A stretch of DNA of 34,857 bases from Oscillospiraceae bacterium (lineage in GTDB: Bacteria > Bacillota > Clostridia > Oscillospirales > Oscillospiraceae). This document shows positions 16,005 to 24,164 of the stretch, piece by piece (within the stretch, counting starts at the first letter, position 1; every line of letters begins with the position of its first letter). The translations under genes were made by a program, and so were the position numbers. The notes under the pieces are model-generated. The model ran no database searches and was not told the origin of the DNA. It saw nothing but the letters and a program-made list of their open reading frames with translations. The stretch is taken from contig JAAWBF010000079.1 in NCBI GenBank assembly GCA_022792555.1, positions 1 through 34,857 on the forward strand, written 5' to 3'.

Positions 16005-17242
16005 TTGTCATTGGAGGCGGCCCGGCTGGATTGGCCGCGGCCTGTACCGCCTGGGAAAAGGGCCTGCGGCGTATCCTCCTGGTGGAGCGGGAGCGGGAGC
16101 TGGGCGGGATTCTAAACCAATGCATCCACAACGGCTTCGGTCTCCACCACTTCAAGGAGGAGCTGACCGGCCCGGAGTATGCCGGGCGGTTTATCCAGAA
16201 GCTGAGACAGACCGGCGTGGAAGTTCTGCTGGACACCATGGTGCTGGATATTGCGGAGAACCGGACAGTCCATATGGTGGGGGCCTCCACTGGCTACCGG
16301 ATAGAGCAGGCGAAGGCTATTATTTTGGCCATGGGGTGCAGGGAACGGCCCAGAGGGGCCATTGGCATCCCCGGCACCCGGCCCGCCGGGATTTTTACCG
16401 CAGGGACTGCCCAGCGCTATGTCAACATAGAGGGCTGGCTGCCAGGAAAGCGGGTGGTTATCCTGGGCAGCGGAGATATTGGTCTGATTATGGCCCGCCG
16501 TATGACACTGGAGGGTGCCAAGGTCCTGGCCTGTGTGGAGCTGATGCCCTATTCCAACGGACTCAACCGAAACATTGTCCAGTGCCTGTCCGACTACGAC
16601 ATCCCCCTGTACCTCTCTCATACGGTGACGGAAATCCGAGGGAAAAGCCGGGTGGAGCAGGTGGTGATTGCCCGGGTAGACGAGACGCGTACCCCGATCC
16701 CCGGCACCGAGCAGGTCTTTGACTGTGACACGCTGCTGCTGTCCGTGGGGCTTATTCCAGAAAACGAGCTCACCCGGCAGGCGGGGATTGAGATGGACGG
16801 CCGGACAGGGGGAGCGGTGGTGTGCGAGACCATGGAGACCTCTCAACCTGGGGTGTTTGCCTGCGGGAATGTGGTCCATGTCCACGACCTTGTAGATTTT
16901 GTCACCGCCGAGAGCCAGCGGGCCGGAGAGGCCGCCGCCCGGTATGTCTTAAGCGGACAAAAGGCCGTCCCCGTGCTGGAGGTCCAGGCAGGGAACGGCG
17001 TCACCTATACTGTTCCCCAGCGTATCCACCCCGATCAAGTGGAAAAAGCGTGCCCACTCTTTTTACGCGTCAACCAGGTCTACCGTGAGCGCGGGTTGAC
17101 TCTCACCTGTGGGGAGGAAACCCTGGCCACCTTCCACCGGGATCATCTGGCCCCAGGGGAGATGGTGCAGATCGTTTTGACCAAGGCCCTGTTGGAGCGA
17201 GCGGCTGGTACACTGACGGTATCCGTCCAGGAGGCGACATGA
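15992..17242 (+). CDS. NAD(P)/FAD-dependent oxidoreductase, partner of the GlpA-like protein
   Basis: 416 aa with a GTG start at 15992 behind GGGAGG, overlapping the previous gene by 13 bases. Two dinucleotide folds are visible: FAD (LIVIGGGPAGLAAACTAWEK, residue ~3) and NAD(P) (VVILGSGDIGLIMARRM, near 150). ACGNVVHVHDLVDFV is the second FAD contact. In Clostridia this pyridine-nucleotide-disulfide-type oxidoreductase is encoded between a GlpA-like protein and DUF1667. It probably moves electrons from glycerol-3-phosphate oxidation to NAD+ or another carrier. Overlaps on both sides indicate tight translational coupling. Confidence 0.9.
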   Translation: MYDLIVIGGGPAGLAAACTAWEKGLRRILLVERERELGGILNQCIHNGFGLHHFKEELTGPEYAGRFIQKLRQTGVEVLLDTMVLDIAENRTVHMVGASTGYRIEQAKAIILAMGCRERPRGAIGIPGTRPAGIFTAGTAQRYVNIEGWLPGKRVVILGSGDIGLIMARRMTLEGAKVLACVELMPYSNGLNRNIVQCLSDYDIPLYLSHTVTEIRGKSRVEQVVIARVDETRTPIPGTEQVFDCDTLLLSVGLIPENELTRQAGIEMDGRTGGAVVCETMETSQPGVFACGNVVHVHDLVDFVTAESQRAGEAAARYVLSGQKAVPVLEVQAGNGVTYTVPQRIHPDQVEKACPLFLRVNQVYRERGLTLTCGEETLATFHRDHLAPGEMVQIVLTKALLERAAGTLTVSVQEAT

Positions 17243-17601
17243 GAGAGCTGATTTGTATTGTCTGTCCCAAGGGCTGCCACTTGAAGATAGACGAGGAAAA
17301 GGATTGGTCTGTCACCGGAAACCAGTGCCCCCGTGGGGCGGAGTATGGTAAAATGGAGCTGACCCATCCCACCCGTGTGGTGACATCGACTGTGCGTTGT
17401 ATTGGAGGCGCCCATCCCCGCTGTCCTGTCAAGACAGACCGGGCTGTCCCCAAAGAACAGATCGGGGCCGTCATGGAGGCGCTGAATCAGGTGACGCTGA
17501 CAGCGCCTGTCCGGTCTGGACAGGTGATTGTGGCGGACATCTGCGGCACACAGGCGGACCTGATCGCCACGAGGGATATAGAGAGCAATCTGCAAAAATA
17601 G
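17239..17601 (+). CDS. DUF1667 family protein
   Basis: 120 aa. It overlaps the preceding stop as ATGA. Cysteine motifs CIVCPKGCHL, NQCPRGAEYG and CIGGAHPRCPV are visible, and DUF1667 proteins are thought to carry an Fe-S centre. The family occurs next to the two-subunit FAD oxidoreductase of glycerol-3-phosphate oxidation, so it is probably the third subunit of an electron-transferring complex. Its exact role is unproven. Confidence 0.9.
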   Translation: MRELICIVCPKGCHLKIDEEKDWSVTGNQCPRGAEYGKMELTHPTRVVTSTVRCIGGAHPRCPVKTDRAVPKEQIGAVMEALNQVTLTAPVRSGQVIVADICGTQADLIATRDIESNLQK

Positions 17602-17603
17602 CG

Positions 17604-17672
17604 GCAGTCAATGTTCCCCCTCCCGGAGGGGAGGTGGGAAATCAGTGTCAGCAATTTTGAAGCTTGCTGTCG
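17604..17672. repeat. Dispersed hairpin repeat, copy 2
   Basis: GCAGTCAATGTT, an imperfect hairpin CCCCCTCCC/GGGGAGGTGGG, then GTGTCAGCAATTTTGAAGC and TTGCTGTCGGAT. It matches copy 1 in order and sequence over about 65 bases. It sits between DUF1667 and glpK and could tune their relative expression. The TGTCAGCA and TGCTGTCG parts could also pair as a second small stem. Confidence 0.75.
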
Positions 17673-17688
17673 GATAGGAGGCCAGTGT

Positions 17689-19176
17689 ATGGGACGTTAC
17701 ATCCTCGCCTTGGACCAGGGGACCACCAGCTCCAGGGCCATTCTCTTTGACCACGAACAGAATATTTTGGGGATCAGTCAGAAGGAATTTACCCAGATCT
17801 ATCCCCGGCAGGGCTGGGTGGAGCATGACGCCATGGAGATCTGGTCCTCTCAGTATGCGGTGATGATGGAGGTCATCGCCCAATCCGGGGTCCAGCCCGG
17901 AGAGATTGACGGCATCGGGATTACCAACCAGCGGGAGACCACCGTTATATGGGACAGGGAGACCGGGCGGCCCATCTGCAACGCCATTGTCTGGCAGTGC
18001 CGCCGGACAGCAGAACTGGTGGATCGGCTCTTGGCCGATGGACTTGGTGGGCATATTCAAGCCGTGACAGGGCTTGTGCCGGACGCCTATTTCTCCGCCA
18101 CCAAAATCAAGTGGATTTTGGACCATGTGGAGGGCGCCCGCGAGCGGGCCCGGCGGGGAGAGCTCCTCTTCGGTACGGTGGAGAGCTGGCTGGTGTGGAA
18201 GCTCACCGGCGGGGCGGTCCATGTGACCGATTACACCAATGCCTCCCGGACCATGCTCTACAACATCCACACCCTGGACTGGGACGATACCCTTTTAAAG
18301 GCCCTGGATATTCCGCGGGAAATGCTGCCCCAGGTGCGCTCCAGCAGTGAGATCTACGGCGAGACCGAGATACAGGGGGTCAAGGTCCCCATTGCCGGAA
18401 TGGCGGGCGACCAGCAAGCCGCCCTCTTCGGCCAGACCTGCTTTCAGCCCGGAGACGCCAAGAATACCTACGGCACGGGCTGTTTCCTGCTGATGAACAC
18501 CGGAAAAAAACCCTGCCAGAGCAGCCATGGCCTGTTGACCACCATCGCCATCGGACTGGACGGAGGTGTGCAATACGCGCTGGAGGGCTCGGTCTTTGTG
18601 GGCGGAGCGGTTATCCAGTGGCTGCGGGATGAGCTGCGCTTCTTCAATGATAGCCGGGACGCGGAGTACTACGCCCAAAAAGTCCCCGACAACGGTGGGG
18701 TCTACTTTGTCCCCGCCTTTACCGGCCTGGGTGCGCCTTACTGGGATATGTACGCCAGAGGCGTCATTGTGGGGCTGACCAGAGGGACCAAGCGGGAGCA
18801 TATCATCCGAGCGGCCCAGGAGTCCATCGCCTATCAGGTGGCTGACCTGGTCCAGGCCATGGAGGCGGATACCGGACTTCCGCTCCAGGTCCTGCGGGCT
18901 GACGGCGGGGCCAGCCGGGACCAATTCCTGATGCAGTTCCAGGCGGATATCATCTGCCGGGAGGTCCGCCGTCCTGCCATCCGGGAGACCACCGCCTTGG
19001 GCGCAGCCTATCTGGCGGGGCTGGCCACCGGGGTGTGGAAAAACACCGACGAGCTCAAGCAGCTCTGGATGTGCGACACCTCCTTCCAGCCTCAGATGGA
19101 GGAGGCACATCGGAAAGCTCTGCTGGAAAGCTGGCACAAGGCGGTGGGTCGAAGCCGGAATTGGGCCGAACCATAA
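17689..19176 (+). CDS. glpK: Glycerol kinase
   Basis: 495 aa from the ATG at 17689 (ATAGGAGG upstream). The track's earlier start at 17611 lies inside the repeat and is rejected. It has the FGGY-kinase start [17 protein letters not shown], the glycerol-binding [16 protein letters not shown] segment, the [16 protein letters not shown] region and the phosphate-binding [12 protein letters not shown] loop. It phosphorylates glycerol to sn-glycerol-3-phosphate with ATP in the cytoplasm, feeding the dehydrogenase set encoded just upstream. No glycerol facilitator gene is seen nearby. The conserved [18 protein letters not shown] segment is present, so it should be active. Confidence 0.97.
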   Translation: MGRYILALDQGTTSSRAILFDHEQNILGISQKEFTQIYPRQGWVEHDAMEIWSSQYAVMMEVIAQSGVQPGEIDGIGITNQRETTVIWDRETGRPICNAIVWQCRRTAELVDRLLADGLGGHIQAVTGLVPDAYFSATKIKWILDHVEGARERARRGELLFGTVESWLVWKLTGGAVHVTDYTNASRTMLYNIHTLDWDDTLLKALDIPREMLPQVRSSSEIYGETEIQGVKVPIAGMAGDQQAALFGQTCFQPGDAKNTYGTGCFLLMNTGKKPCQSSHGLLTTIAIGLDGGVQYALEGSVFVGGAVIQWLRDELRFFNDSRDAEYYAQKVPDNGGVYFVPAFTGLGAPYWDMYARGVIVGLTRGTKREHIIRAAQESIAYQVADLVQAMEADTGLPLQVLRADGGASRDQFLMQFQADIICREVRRPAIRETTALGAAYLAGLATGVWKNTDELKQLWMCDTSFQPQMEEAHRKALLESWHKAVGRSRNWAEP

Positions 19177-19180
19177 GATA

Positions 19181-19230
19181 AAAAATAGGCAAGTACGGTC
19201 CTTTTCCTGAGACCATGCTTGCCTATTTTT
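19181..19230 (+). terminator. Intrinsic terminator of the glycerol operon
   Basis: AAAAATAGGCAAGTACGGTC pairs with GACCATGCTTGCCTATTTTT (18 of 20 positions) around a 10-base loop and ends in five T, 4 bases after the glpK stop. The A-run on the other side means it could work in both directions. Confidence 0.88.
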
Positions 19231-19354
19231 AAAATTGCCGGTTTTCACATCCCTGGAAAGGGAGATGGAACCCAATTGACTGCCATTATTTTTACCAGGT
19301 GTGCCGTAAAGCCCCTGTCTTTAGGCATGGGGATATAAGGCGCTTGTAGGTTTG

Positions 19355-19670
19355 TCAATGATGTGAAACAAAATCAGCCAGAGCCTGGAAAGGAGAATGC
19401 CAGGCAAGTGGACGGATAGGGAAGTGGTTGCATTGACGCTGCCTAATGGCAAACTGCTTTTGGAAATCCCGGAAGGAAAAGAACTTGTGGGAGGCATAGA
19501 AATATTCATTGTCCTTGCGGTGACTGCGCTCCACTTTACCATTGTGTCTTGGTGTGTTTGGTTCCTGCGTCGCATGTCCTGGATGAGCTTGGCCTGCTTC
19601 AGCGGTAGATGTACTGCCCGTTAGTGTGGTGGCAGATGGCCGCTTTCGTGACTTCGTGTTTCTGCGCATA
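19355..19670 (-). pseudogene. IS481-like DDE transposase reduced to three fragments
   Basis: Three blocks of one transposase follow each other in different frames on the minus strand. The N-terminal HTH piece YAQKHEVTKAAICHHTNGQY IYR ends at a stop (19670 to 19599). A middle piece KLIQDMRRRNQ follows. The C-terminal rve piece is TPRHNGKVERSHRKDNEYFY, then SFRDFQKQFA. Between them some 200 residues of a normal transposase are missing, including most DDE residues. The order is kept, so the decay is two internal deletions rather than rearrangement. It cannot be active. No terminal inverted repeats were recognised. Confidence 0.65.
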
Positions 19671-19885
19671 GCAAATAGGTGGCACCTGCCTCTCGGTTTG
19701 GTCTGAGCAACTTTACCATACCACAGGCCGCTCCTATTCGCTATCCTTTTATCTCTTCTTGTATCACAATCATTATATTACCTACAGCCGGAAAAATTTT
19801 TTCTCAAGTAGTATCCAAATCCCCATAAATATGCTATGCTTTAAGAAGGTGACACCCCCACCTAGTACAACCTACGAAATGCTCT

Positions 19886-19903
19886 GCTCCCCAGTCGGGG
19901 AGC
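19886..19903 (+). promoter_or_regulatory. Small hairpin in the lplA leader
   Basis: GCTCCCC-AGTC-GGGGAGC, a 7-bp perfect stem about 50 bases before the lplA start. There is no T-run, and its role is unknown. Confidence 0.3.
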
Positions 19904-19953
19904 GGATAGACTTTCATCATGCAAATTGTCATAAAACTGGAAGGAGACGTAAA

Positions 19954-20949
19954 ATGAACCTTGTTTATCTAGAAAGTTCCCGTACCGACCCCGCCTTTAA
20001 CCTAGCCTTAGAGCAGTATGTTTATGACCAAATGCCCCGGGATCGCTCCTACTTTATGCTGTGGCAGAACGACAATGCAATCATTGTCGGTAAGTACCAA
20101 AATACGGCCGCCGAGATCAACGCGGCCTATGTCAAGGAGCACGGCATCAAAGTCATCCGCAGGCTCTCCGGCGGCGGCGCGGTTTACCATGACCTGGGTA
20201 ATATCAATTTTACTTTTATCACCGATGCTGGGGTCAACGAGGGAATTGACCTGCAGGCGTTCTGTATTCCAGTGGTCAAGGCCTTGGAACACCTGGGGAT
20301 ACATGCTGAGATCTCAGGCCGTAACGATATCACCATTGACGGCCAAAAATTCTCTGGCAACGCCCAATACGTCAAGCAGGGCCGTATTATGCACCATGGA
20401 ACGATTATGTTCGACTCCAATCTTTCCGTGATGGCCTCCGCCTTGAATGTCCCCAAGGATAAAATCGAATCCAAGGGTATCCAGTCGGTCCGCAGCCGTG
20501 TGACCAATGTGAAGCCCTATGTCAAGGGAGACTTGGATATTGCAGGTTTCTGGTCGGTACTCAAGACCTATATGGTAGAGGAACGTCATTTGGAACAGCA
20601 TACCTTCACCCCCCAGGAGATCGCCGCCGTAGAAGCTCTGCGGGATCAGCGGTACAATACATGGGATTGGAACTACGGCCGCTCTCCCCGCTACAGCATT
20701 CAGAAAGAGCGCCGGGTAGAGGGCTGTGGTAAGATCGAGGTCTGCTACGCGGTAGAAAACGGGGTTATCACCGCTTTCACCGCCTATGGCGACTTCTTCA
20801 GCGGCGGAGAACCAGAAGAGCTGGCCCAGCTCCTCATCGGCTGCCATCCAGAGGAGGCCGCTCTGCTGGCCGCCCTGGATGGTGTTTCGGTGGATTACTA
20901 CTTCAAAAATCTGACCCGAAAGGAACTGGTAGACATCATTCTCCAGTAG
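19954..20949 (+). CDS. lplA: Lipoate-protein ligase
   Basis: 331 aa from the ATG at 19954, which follows GGAAGGAG; the track start at 19759 adds an unrelated leader. It begins MNLVYLESSRTDPAFNLALE, with the lipoate-binding RRLSGGGAVYHDLGNINFTF motif (residues ~70), the SGRNDITIDGQKFSGNAQY region with the lysine that contacts lipoyl-adenylate, and a C-terminal accessory domain, so it is a full-length LplA. It activates free lipoate with ATP and attaches it to lipoyl domains (H-protein, 2-oxo acid dehydrogenases). No lipoyl-accepting protein gene is in the window. Its 3' end overlaps the convergent TSUP gene by 14 bases. Confidence 0.95.
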   Translation: MNLVYLESSRTDPAFNLALEQYVYDQMPRDRSYFMLWQNDNAIIVGKYQNTAAEINAAYVKEHGIKVIRRLSGGGAVYHDLGNINFTFITDAGVNEGIDLQAFCIPVVKALEHLGIHAEISGRNDITIDGQKFSGNAQYVKQGRIMHHGTIMFDSNLSVMASALNVPKDKIESKGIQSVRSRVTNVKPYVKGDLDIAGFWSVLKTYMVEERHLEQHTFTPQEIAAVEALRDQRYNTWDWNYGRSPRYSIQKERRVEGCGKIEVCYAVENGVITAFTAYGDFFSGGEPEELAQLLIGCHPEEAALLAALDGVSVDYYFKNLTRKELVDIILQ

Positions 20950-21310
20950 TATTTTCTCTGCGAAATAACTCCCGGAGGCCAGTATAGAGGAGAAATCCAC
21001 CAAAGCAACGGCGGAGAAGCTCTACCTCTAGTCCGGTAGCCACCCATGCGGCCAGCCCCGTCCCCGCCAAGCCAGTCAACACTGCGGGAAGGACCGCTTT
21101 CTTGTCTACAAATCCCTGCTTCCAGTGGGTAGGCAGAGAGGCGGCCGCTGCGGGAAGGAAGTAGAGCAGATTAATTCCCTGGGCTTGTGTCTGAGGGACA
21201 CCGGCCCAGGCCGTCATATAGAGGAGGAGCAGGGTCCCACCTCCCACGCCAAAGCCGGATAAAATGCCTGTCGCCCCGCCGGCCAGCAGGGAAATAAACC
21301 ACTCGTTCAA
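20936..21310 (-). CDS. Half-size TSUP (TauE/SafE) family membrane protein, second half
   Basis: 124 aa with a TTG start at 21310 that overlaps the stop of the upstream half gene (TTGA). The family's glycine-rich repeat appears as LLAGGATGILSGFGVGGGTL at the N-terminus, and about four membrane segments follow. Ordinary TSUP proteins are ~250 aa with two such repeats. Here each repeat is a separate gene, so the two proteins presumably form a heterodimer. Family members export sulfite, sulfoacetate or related anions. The larger 251-aa ORF in the track is the same frame extended upstream out of phase with the first half. Confidence 0.85.
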   Translation of the reverse strand: MNEWFISLLAGGATGILSGFGVGGGTLLLLYMTAWAGVPQTQAQGINLLYFLPAAAASLPTHWKQGFVDKKAVLPAVLTGLAGTGLAAWVATGLEVELLRRCFGGFLLYTGLRELFRRENTTGE

Positions 21311-21666
21311 AAGAATAACGCCTTGACCCCGCCATAGAGGACCAGTAGAGCAAAGCCCCGTCTCAGCCAGGGAAGCTTGACCCGACGGAACAGCTTCCCA
21401 CCTGCAAAGCCCCCTACAAGCCCCCCTGCCAGATAGGGGAGCGCTGCCCCCAGATCCAACGCTCCCCGCGCCGCATATATGGTGGCAGACAGGGTACACA
21501 GGGGCAGGATAATGGCGATTGAGGTGGCAAAGGCCCGGCGCTGATCCAGGCCGCACCACCCTGTAAGCAGCGGCACCAAGATCATCCCGCCACCCCCTCC
21601 GAAAAATCCGTTGGCCAGCCCAGTGGCCCCCCCTGCTACGGCGCATCGAACCCATCGTTTTTGCAT
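21307..21666 (-). CDS. Half-size TSUP (TauE/SafE) family membrane protein, first half
   Basis: 119 aa from the ATG at 21666; the track begins one codon earlier at a TTG. It has the N-terminal AVAGGATGLANGFFGGGGGM repeat typical of TSUP, a second glycine-rich LAGGLVGGFAGGKLF segment and about four membrane helices. GGGAGG, correctly spaced, lies inside a 14-bp hairpin (21670-21716), so translation may be limited by RNA folding. Its stop codon overlaps the start of the second half, giving coupled translation and probably a 1:1 pair. Confidence 0.85.
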   Translation of the reverse strand: MQKRWVRCAVAGGATGLANGFFGGGGGMILVPLLTGWCGLDQRRAFATSIAIILPLCTLSATIYAARGALDLGAALPYLAGGLVGGFAGGKLFRRVKLPWLRRGFALLVLYGGVKALFF

Positions 21667-21669
21667 CAA

Positions 21670-21716
21670 ATATCCCTCCCTGGTCTGTCAAAAACAGTTT
21701 GTCCAGGGAGGGATAT
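21670..21716 (-). promoter_or_regulatory. Hairpin that buries the ribosome binding site of the TSUP gene pair
   Basis: ATATCCCTCCCTGG (21670-21683) is perfectly complementary to CCAGGGAGGGATAT (21703-21716). On the minus strand the second arm contains GGGAGGG, the Shine-Dalgarno site 8 bases from the ATG at 21666. No T-run follows on either strand, so a role in translation control is more likely than termination. No ligand-binding structure was recognised. Confidence 0.55.
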
Positions 21717-21798
21717 CCTTATCCTAATGATACGTCAAAAAAAAGAATGTCCTTCTTCGACATGCTGGTACTGTATGACTATGCTATCTTACTGAATA

Positions 21799-21856
21799 GG
21801 CACAGAATATTCTAGAATTGTGCCGCATATACCTGATATAGGAATACCTGATAGGA
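21799..21856 (+). promoter_or_regulatory. Imperfect dyad and a tandem ACCTGATA repeat upstream of the spoIIID fragment
   Basis: GGCACA...TGTGCC (21799-21824) brackets AT-rich palindromic bases. It is followed by two copies of ATACCTGATA about 15 bases apart. It could be an operator region left from the intact gene; no protein is assigned. Confidence 0.25.
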
Positions 21857-21867
21857 GTGTTGCGGCT

Positions 21868-21999
21868 TTGAAAGGTAATATTGAGGAGCGTGCCTGCCAG
21901 CTGGCCCTTTACATCATAGAGAACAAAGCAACAGTACGAACTGCCGCCCGGCAGTTTGGAATTAGCAAATCAACGGTACATATGGAAATAATAAAATAG
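21868..21999 (+). pseudogene. spoIIID: Truncated spoIIID (sporulation sigma-E/sigma-K switch regulator) fragment
   Basis: Too short for the track. From the TTG at 21868 (AGGAG 10 bases upstream) the frame gives KGNIEERACQLALYIIENKA, then TVRTAARQFGISKSTVHMEIIK and a stop: 43 codons. Intact SpoIIID is ~80-95 aa and continues after STVHKD with a second helix region. The HTH core is well kept, but the C-terminal half needed for DNA binding is gone. Reading the downstream bases in other frames gave no match. I read it as a recombination fragment or pseudogene; a functional copy presumably lies elsewhere. Confidence 0.7.
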
Positions 22000-22030
22000 A
22001 ACGGTTAATATGGATCATCCAATAGAGCAG

Positions 22031-22064
22031 TAAGGCCAGCACCCGATTGTGGGTGCTGGCCTTA
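22031..22064. terminator. Strong hairpin, probable terminator
   Basis: TAAGGCCAGCACCC pairs perfectly with GGGTGCTGGCCTTA (6-base loop). There is no T-run on the plus strand and only a short TCTATT on the minus. It is between the spoIIID fragment and the XRE gene, which is transcribed toward it. Confidence 0.5.
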
Positions 22065-22276
22065 GACTGTCAAAAAAAGCCTCGCAGAGTTCAAAAGTCA
22101 AATTCGTTTTCCGTGGCGGCATATACGGCGGGGAAAACACATCGATAGCCCGATGTCCCTGCCAATTTTATACCGCACTCCGCTTTGCTGCTTAACTGTC
22201 CATATTTGCATTTTCATTCCGCTTTTTCAGCTTACCTTTGTCCTTTTTTGCGGAAAGGACCCAACCGGACGTTTTC
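22065..22276. other. Non-coding stretch downstream of the XRE gene
   Basis: No ORF or RNA gene recognised. A TTTTCC...GGGGAAAA inverted pair near 22108-22138 brackets GTGGCGGCATATACGGC. It may be debris of a mobile element, but nothing specific supports this. Confidence 0.3.
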
Positions 22277-22534
22277 CTATTTATCTGGATTAAATTTAAA
22301 TAGAATATATGGTTCAATTTCCAACACAGTAGCAATACGAAAAACGACCTCCAGGGAGATGGCGCGCACCATATTAGGCGCTTCAATGGCGCCCAAATGC
22401 TGCCTGCTGATATTGATACAGTCTGCAAGCTGTTCTTGTGTAAGCTGTTTCCGCTTCCTATAATATGCGATCGCACACCCTAGATCGCGGTAGCGTTCCG
22501 AATAATCAAAGCGTGATTTTGTTTTTATTTGCAT
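22277..22534 (-). CDS. Small XRE-family DNA-binding regulator
   Basis: 85 aa consisting of little more than one HTH_3 domain: LGCAIAYYRKRKQLTQEQLA, then INISRQHLGAIEAPNMVRAI and SLEVVFRIATVLEIEPYILF. The ATG at 22534 follows AAAAGGGTGG. It is oriented away from the large HTH regulator across an AT-rich 170-base gap that holds repeats of AAATTGTT, possible operator half-sites. It is probably a repressor of itself or a neighbour; targets are unknown. Confidence 0.88.
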   Translation of the reverse strand: MQIKTKSRFDYSERYRDLGCAIAYYRKRKQLTQEQLADCINISRQHLGAIEAPNMVRAISLEVVFRIATVLEIEPYILFKFNPDK

Positions 22535-22599
22535 GATCGACCACCCTTTTCAATTTTACTGGAAGAATGGCCGATATTAAATTGTTTAAATTGTTGCTA

Positions 22600-22628
22600 T
22601 TGATATGTGTAACGTGACAGTATATAAT
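22600..22628 (+). promoter_or_regulatory. Promoter of the large HTH regulator
   Basis: TTGATA (22600-22605) and TATAAT (22623-22628), spacer 17 bases, about 75 bases before the start codon. A second TATAAT at 22678-22683 lacks a -35. Confidence 0.6.
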
Positions 22629-22705
22629 GTAGTTGTGATAAATGACGTAAATAAAATATCATTATTTCAATATATAGTATAATTTGAATAAAAAGGATGA
22701 TTCTT

Positions 22706-24154
22706 TTGCGATTCTGTGATGCACTACAAACTTTGCTAAAACTGTCCGAGCTGAAAATTGCACATCTGGCCTCTCATCTGGGTTATGATGTCTCTTATGT
22801 AAGCCGCTGGCAGAGCGGTGTTTCCCTACCATCGCTCAAGAACCGGGAAAATCTGCTCTTTTTGATCAGCGAATTTTTTATCAAAAACTGCAACCTTGCC
22901 ATGTGGGAGAAATTAATTTATACGTTTGACCTGCCAACCGCCAGCAATACCGTGGAGCGCATCCATATTTTATCAGATTTCTTGCGGCGCTGTTATTTGG
23001 AGCAGCAGGTGGGAGCCAATACAAAACCGACCCCCGCTCAGGAGGCGCTGCAATGCCGCTTATTTTCCTATCATTCGTTTTTTTCCCTGACATTTAAGGA
23101 GCTTTTACCATTCCTGGAGACTGCCACCCATGGAATCCATGGAGGCGTATCTGTCATCACATCCTTGGAGGGCTCTCTGCTCTATCGACAATTTCTTCAA
23201 TGGGGTGACGAGTTTCGGCATCTGTTGGATCGCATCCCTGGAACGCTTGAATTTACATTAATTGTAAACCCATCCCATATGATAGAGCACGAATTTTCTA
23301 CCTGTAAGGCCATTACACTTCTGTTAAATTTTCACCACAAATTAATGCCTAGAATTGTAAAAATTACCCAACCAGTTCCCCAAAATATTTTGGTCACCAA
23401 CTCCCATTTCTTACTGCTCTACTTGGAGGAGGTCATTCCAGGGGAAAATCAATTTCTGCTCACAACGGACAAAGCTGTTACCGAACAGGCCTACGCCAAT
23501 CTACAGCTCAAGTGCTTTCAAAAATATGATCTGGTAACTGTCATAGAGCCGGAACGCTATTACCAGCACCGGTACGATTTGAACTTCTCTCTGGTGGACA
23601 CACACAAATATCTGTTGACAAAGATGTATCCCATCTATATGGAAGCCCAGACTTTGGAGATGCTGAACCATCAACACGGACAGGGAAACTCTCTGCACTG
23701 GGTCGAATTTCAGCAGTCCGGCTACCGCACGCCAAAGCATATTATTATCTATAAAAGTGCGCTGTTAGATTATATCTATGAGGGAAGAATGGTTGTAGAT
23801 TACCGGGAGGTCATCGTCTCCCCTGACCTTCGGAGGCGCCATCTCTCAGATCTGGTCCAAAAGCTGAGGGAGGATCACCGCTGGGTGCTTTCCATTCTCA
23901 CGGATACAAACCCAGTTCTCAGCCGAAAGGCCATCTCCCTTTCCTTGTTGATAAATTCAAAAACTGTCTATGCGATAGACAGGCGTCCTCAAAAGGAAGA
24001 TACCTTGATCTATCATTTTGAATCCAGTGTCTGTATTGATGCATTCAACGCTTTTCTTACCGCTCTGTTGACCGACATTGCTGACTACAGCATTTCCGGC
24101 TCAGAGGCCATCGCATGGATAGAACGCGCCATCCAAACACTCCCTGAAGAATGA
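22706..24154 (+). CDS. Large helix-turn-helix regulator of unrecognised family
   Basis: About 482 aa. The track's ATG at 22697 directly abuts AAAAGG, leaving no spacing; the TTG at 22706, 9 bases from it, is the likelier start. The first ~60 residues form an XRE-like HTH (IAHLASHLGYDVSYVSRWQS GVSLPS). The remaining 400 residues have no motif I know; they are soluble, rich in aromatic residues, and include LPFLETATHGIHGGVSVITS and a C-terminal helical part. It could be a ligand- or phosphorylation-responsive regulator. The small membrane gene 10 bases downstream is probably cotranscribed, which suggests a paired sensing module. The function is not known. Confidence 0.7.
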   Translation: MRFCDALQTLLKLSELKIAHLASHLGYDVSYVSRWQSGVSLPSLKNRENLLFLISEFFIKNCNLAMWEKLIYTFDLPTASNTVERIHILSDFLRRCYLEQQVGANTKPTPAQEALQCRLFSYHSFFSLTFKELLPFLETATHGIHGGVSVITSLEGSLLYRQFLQWGDEFRHLLDRIPGTLEFTLIVNPSHMIEHEFSTCKAITLLLNFHHKLMPRIVKITQPVPQNILVTNSHFLLLYLEEVIPGENQFLLTTDKAVTEQAYANLQLKCFQKYDLVTVIEPERYYQHRYDLNFSLVDTHKYLLTKMYPIYMEAQTLEMLNHQHGQGNSLHWVEFQQSGYRTPKHIIIYKSALLDYIYEGRMVVDYREVIVSPDLRRRHLSDLVQKLREDHRWVLSILTDTNPVLSRKAISLSLLINSKTVYAIDRRPQKEDTLIYHFESSVCIDAFNAFLTALLTDIADYSISGSEAIAWIERAIQTLPEE

Positions 24155-24164
24155 GGTGTTTCCA

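Noticed and set aside
18295-19275. 326-aa minus-strand ORF
   Set aside because: It is antisense to glpK and crosses the terminator.
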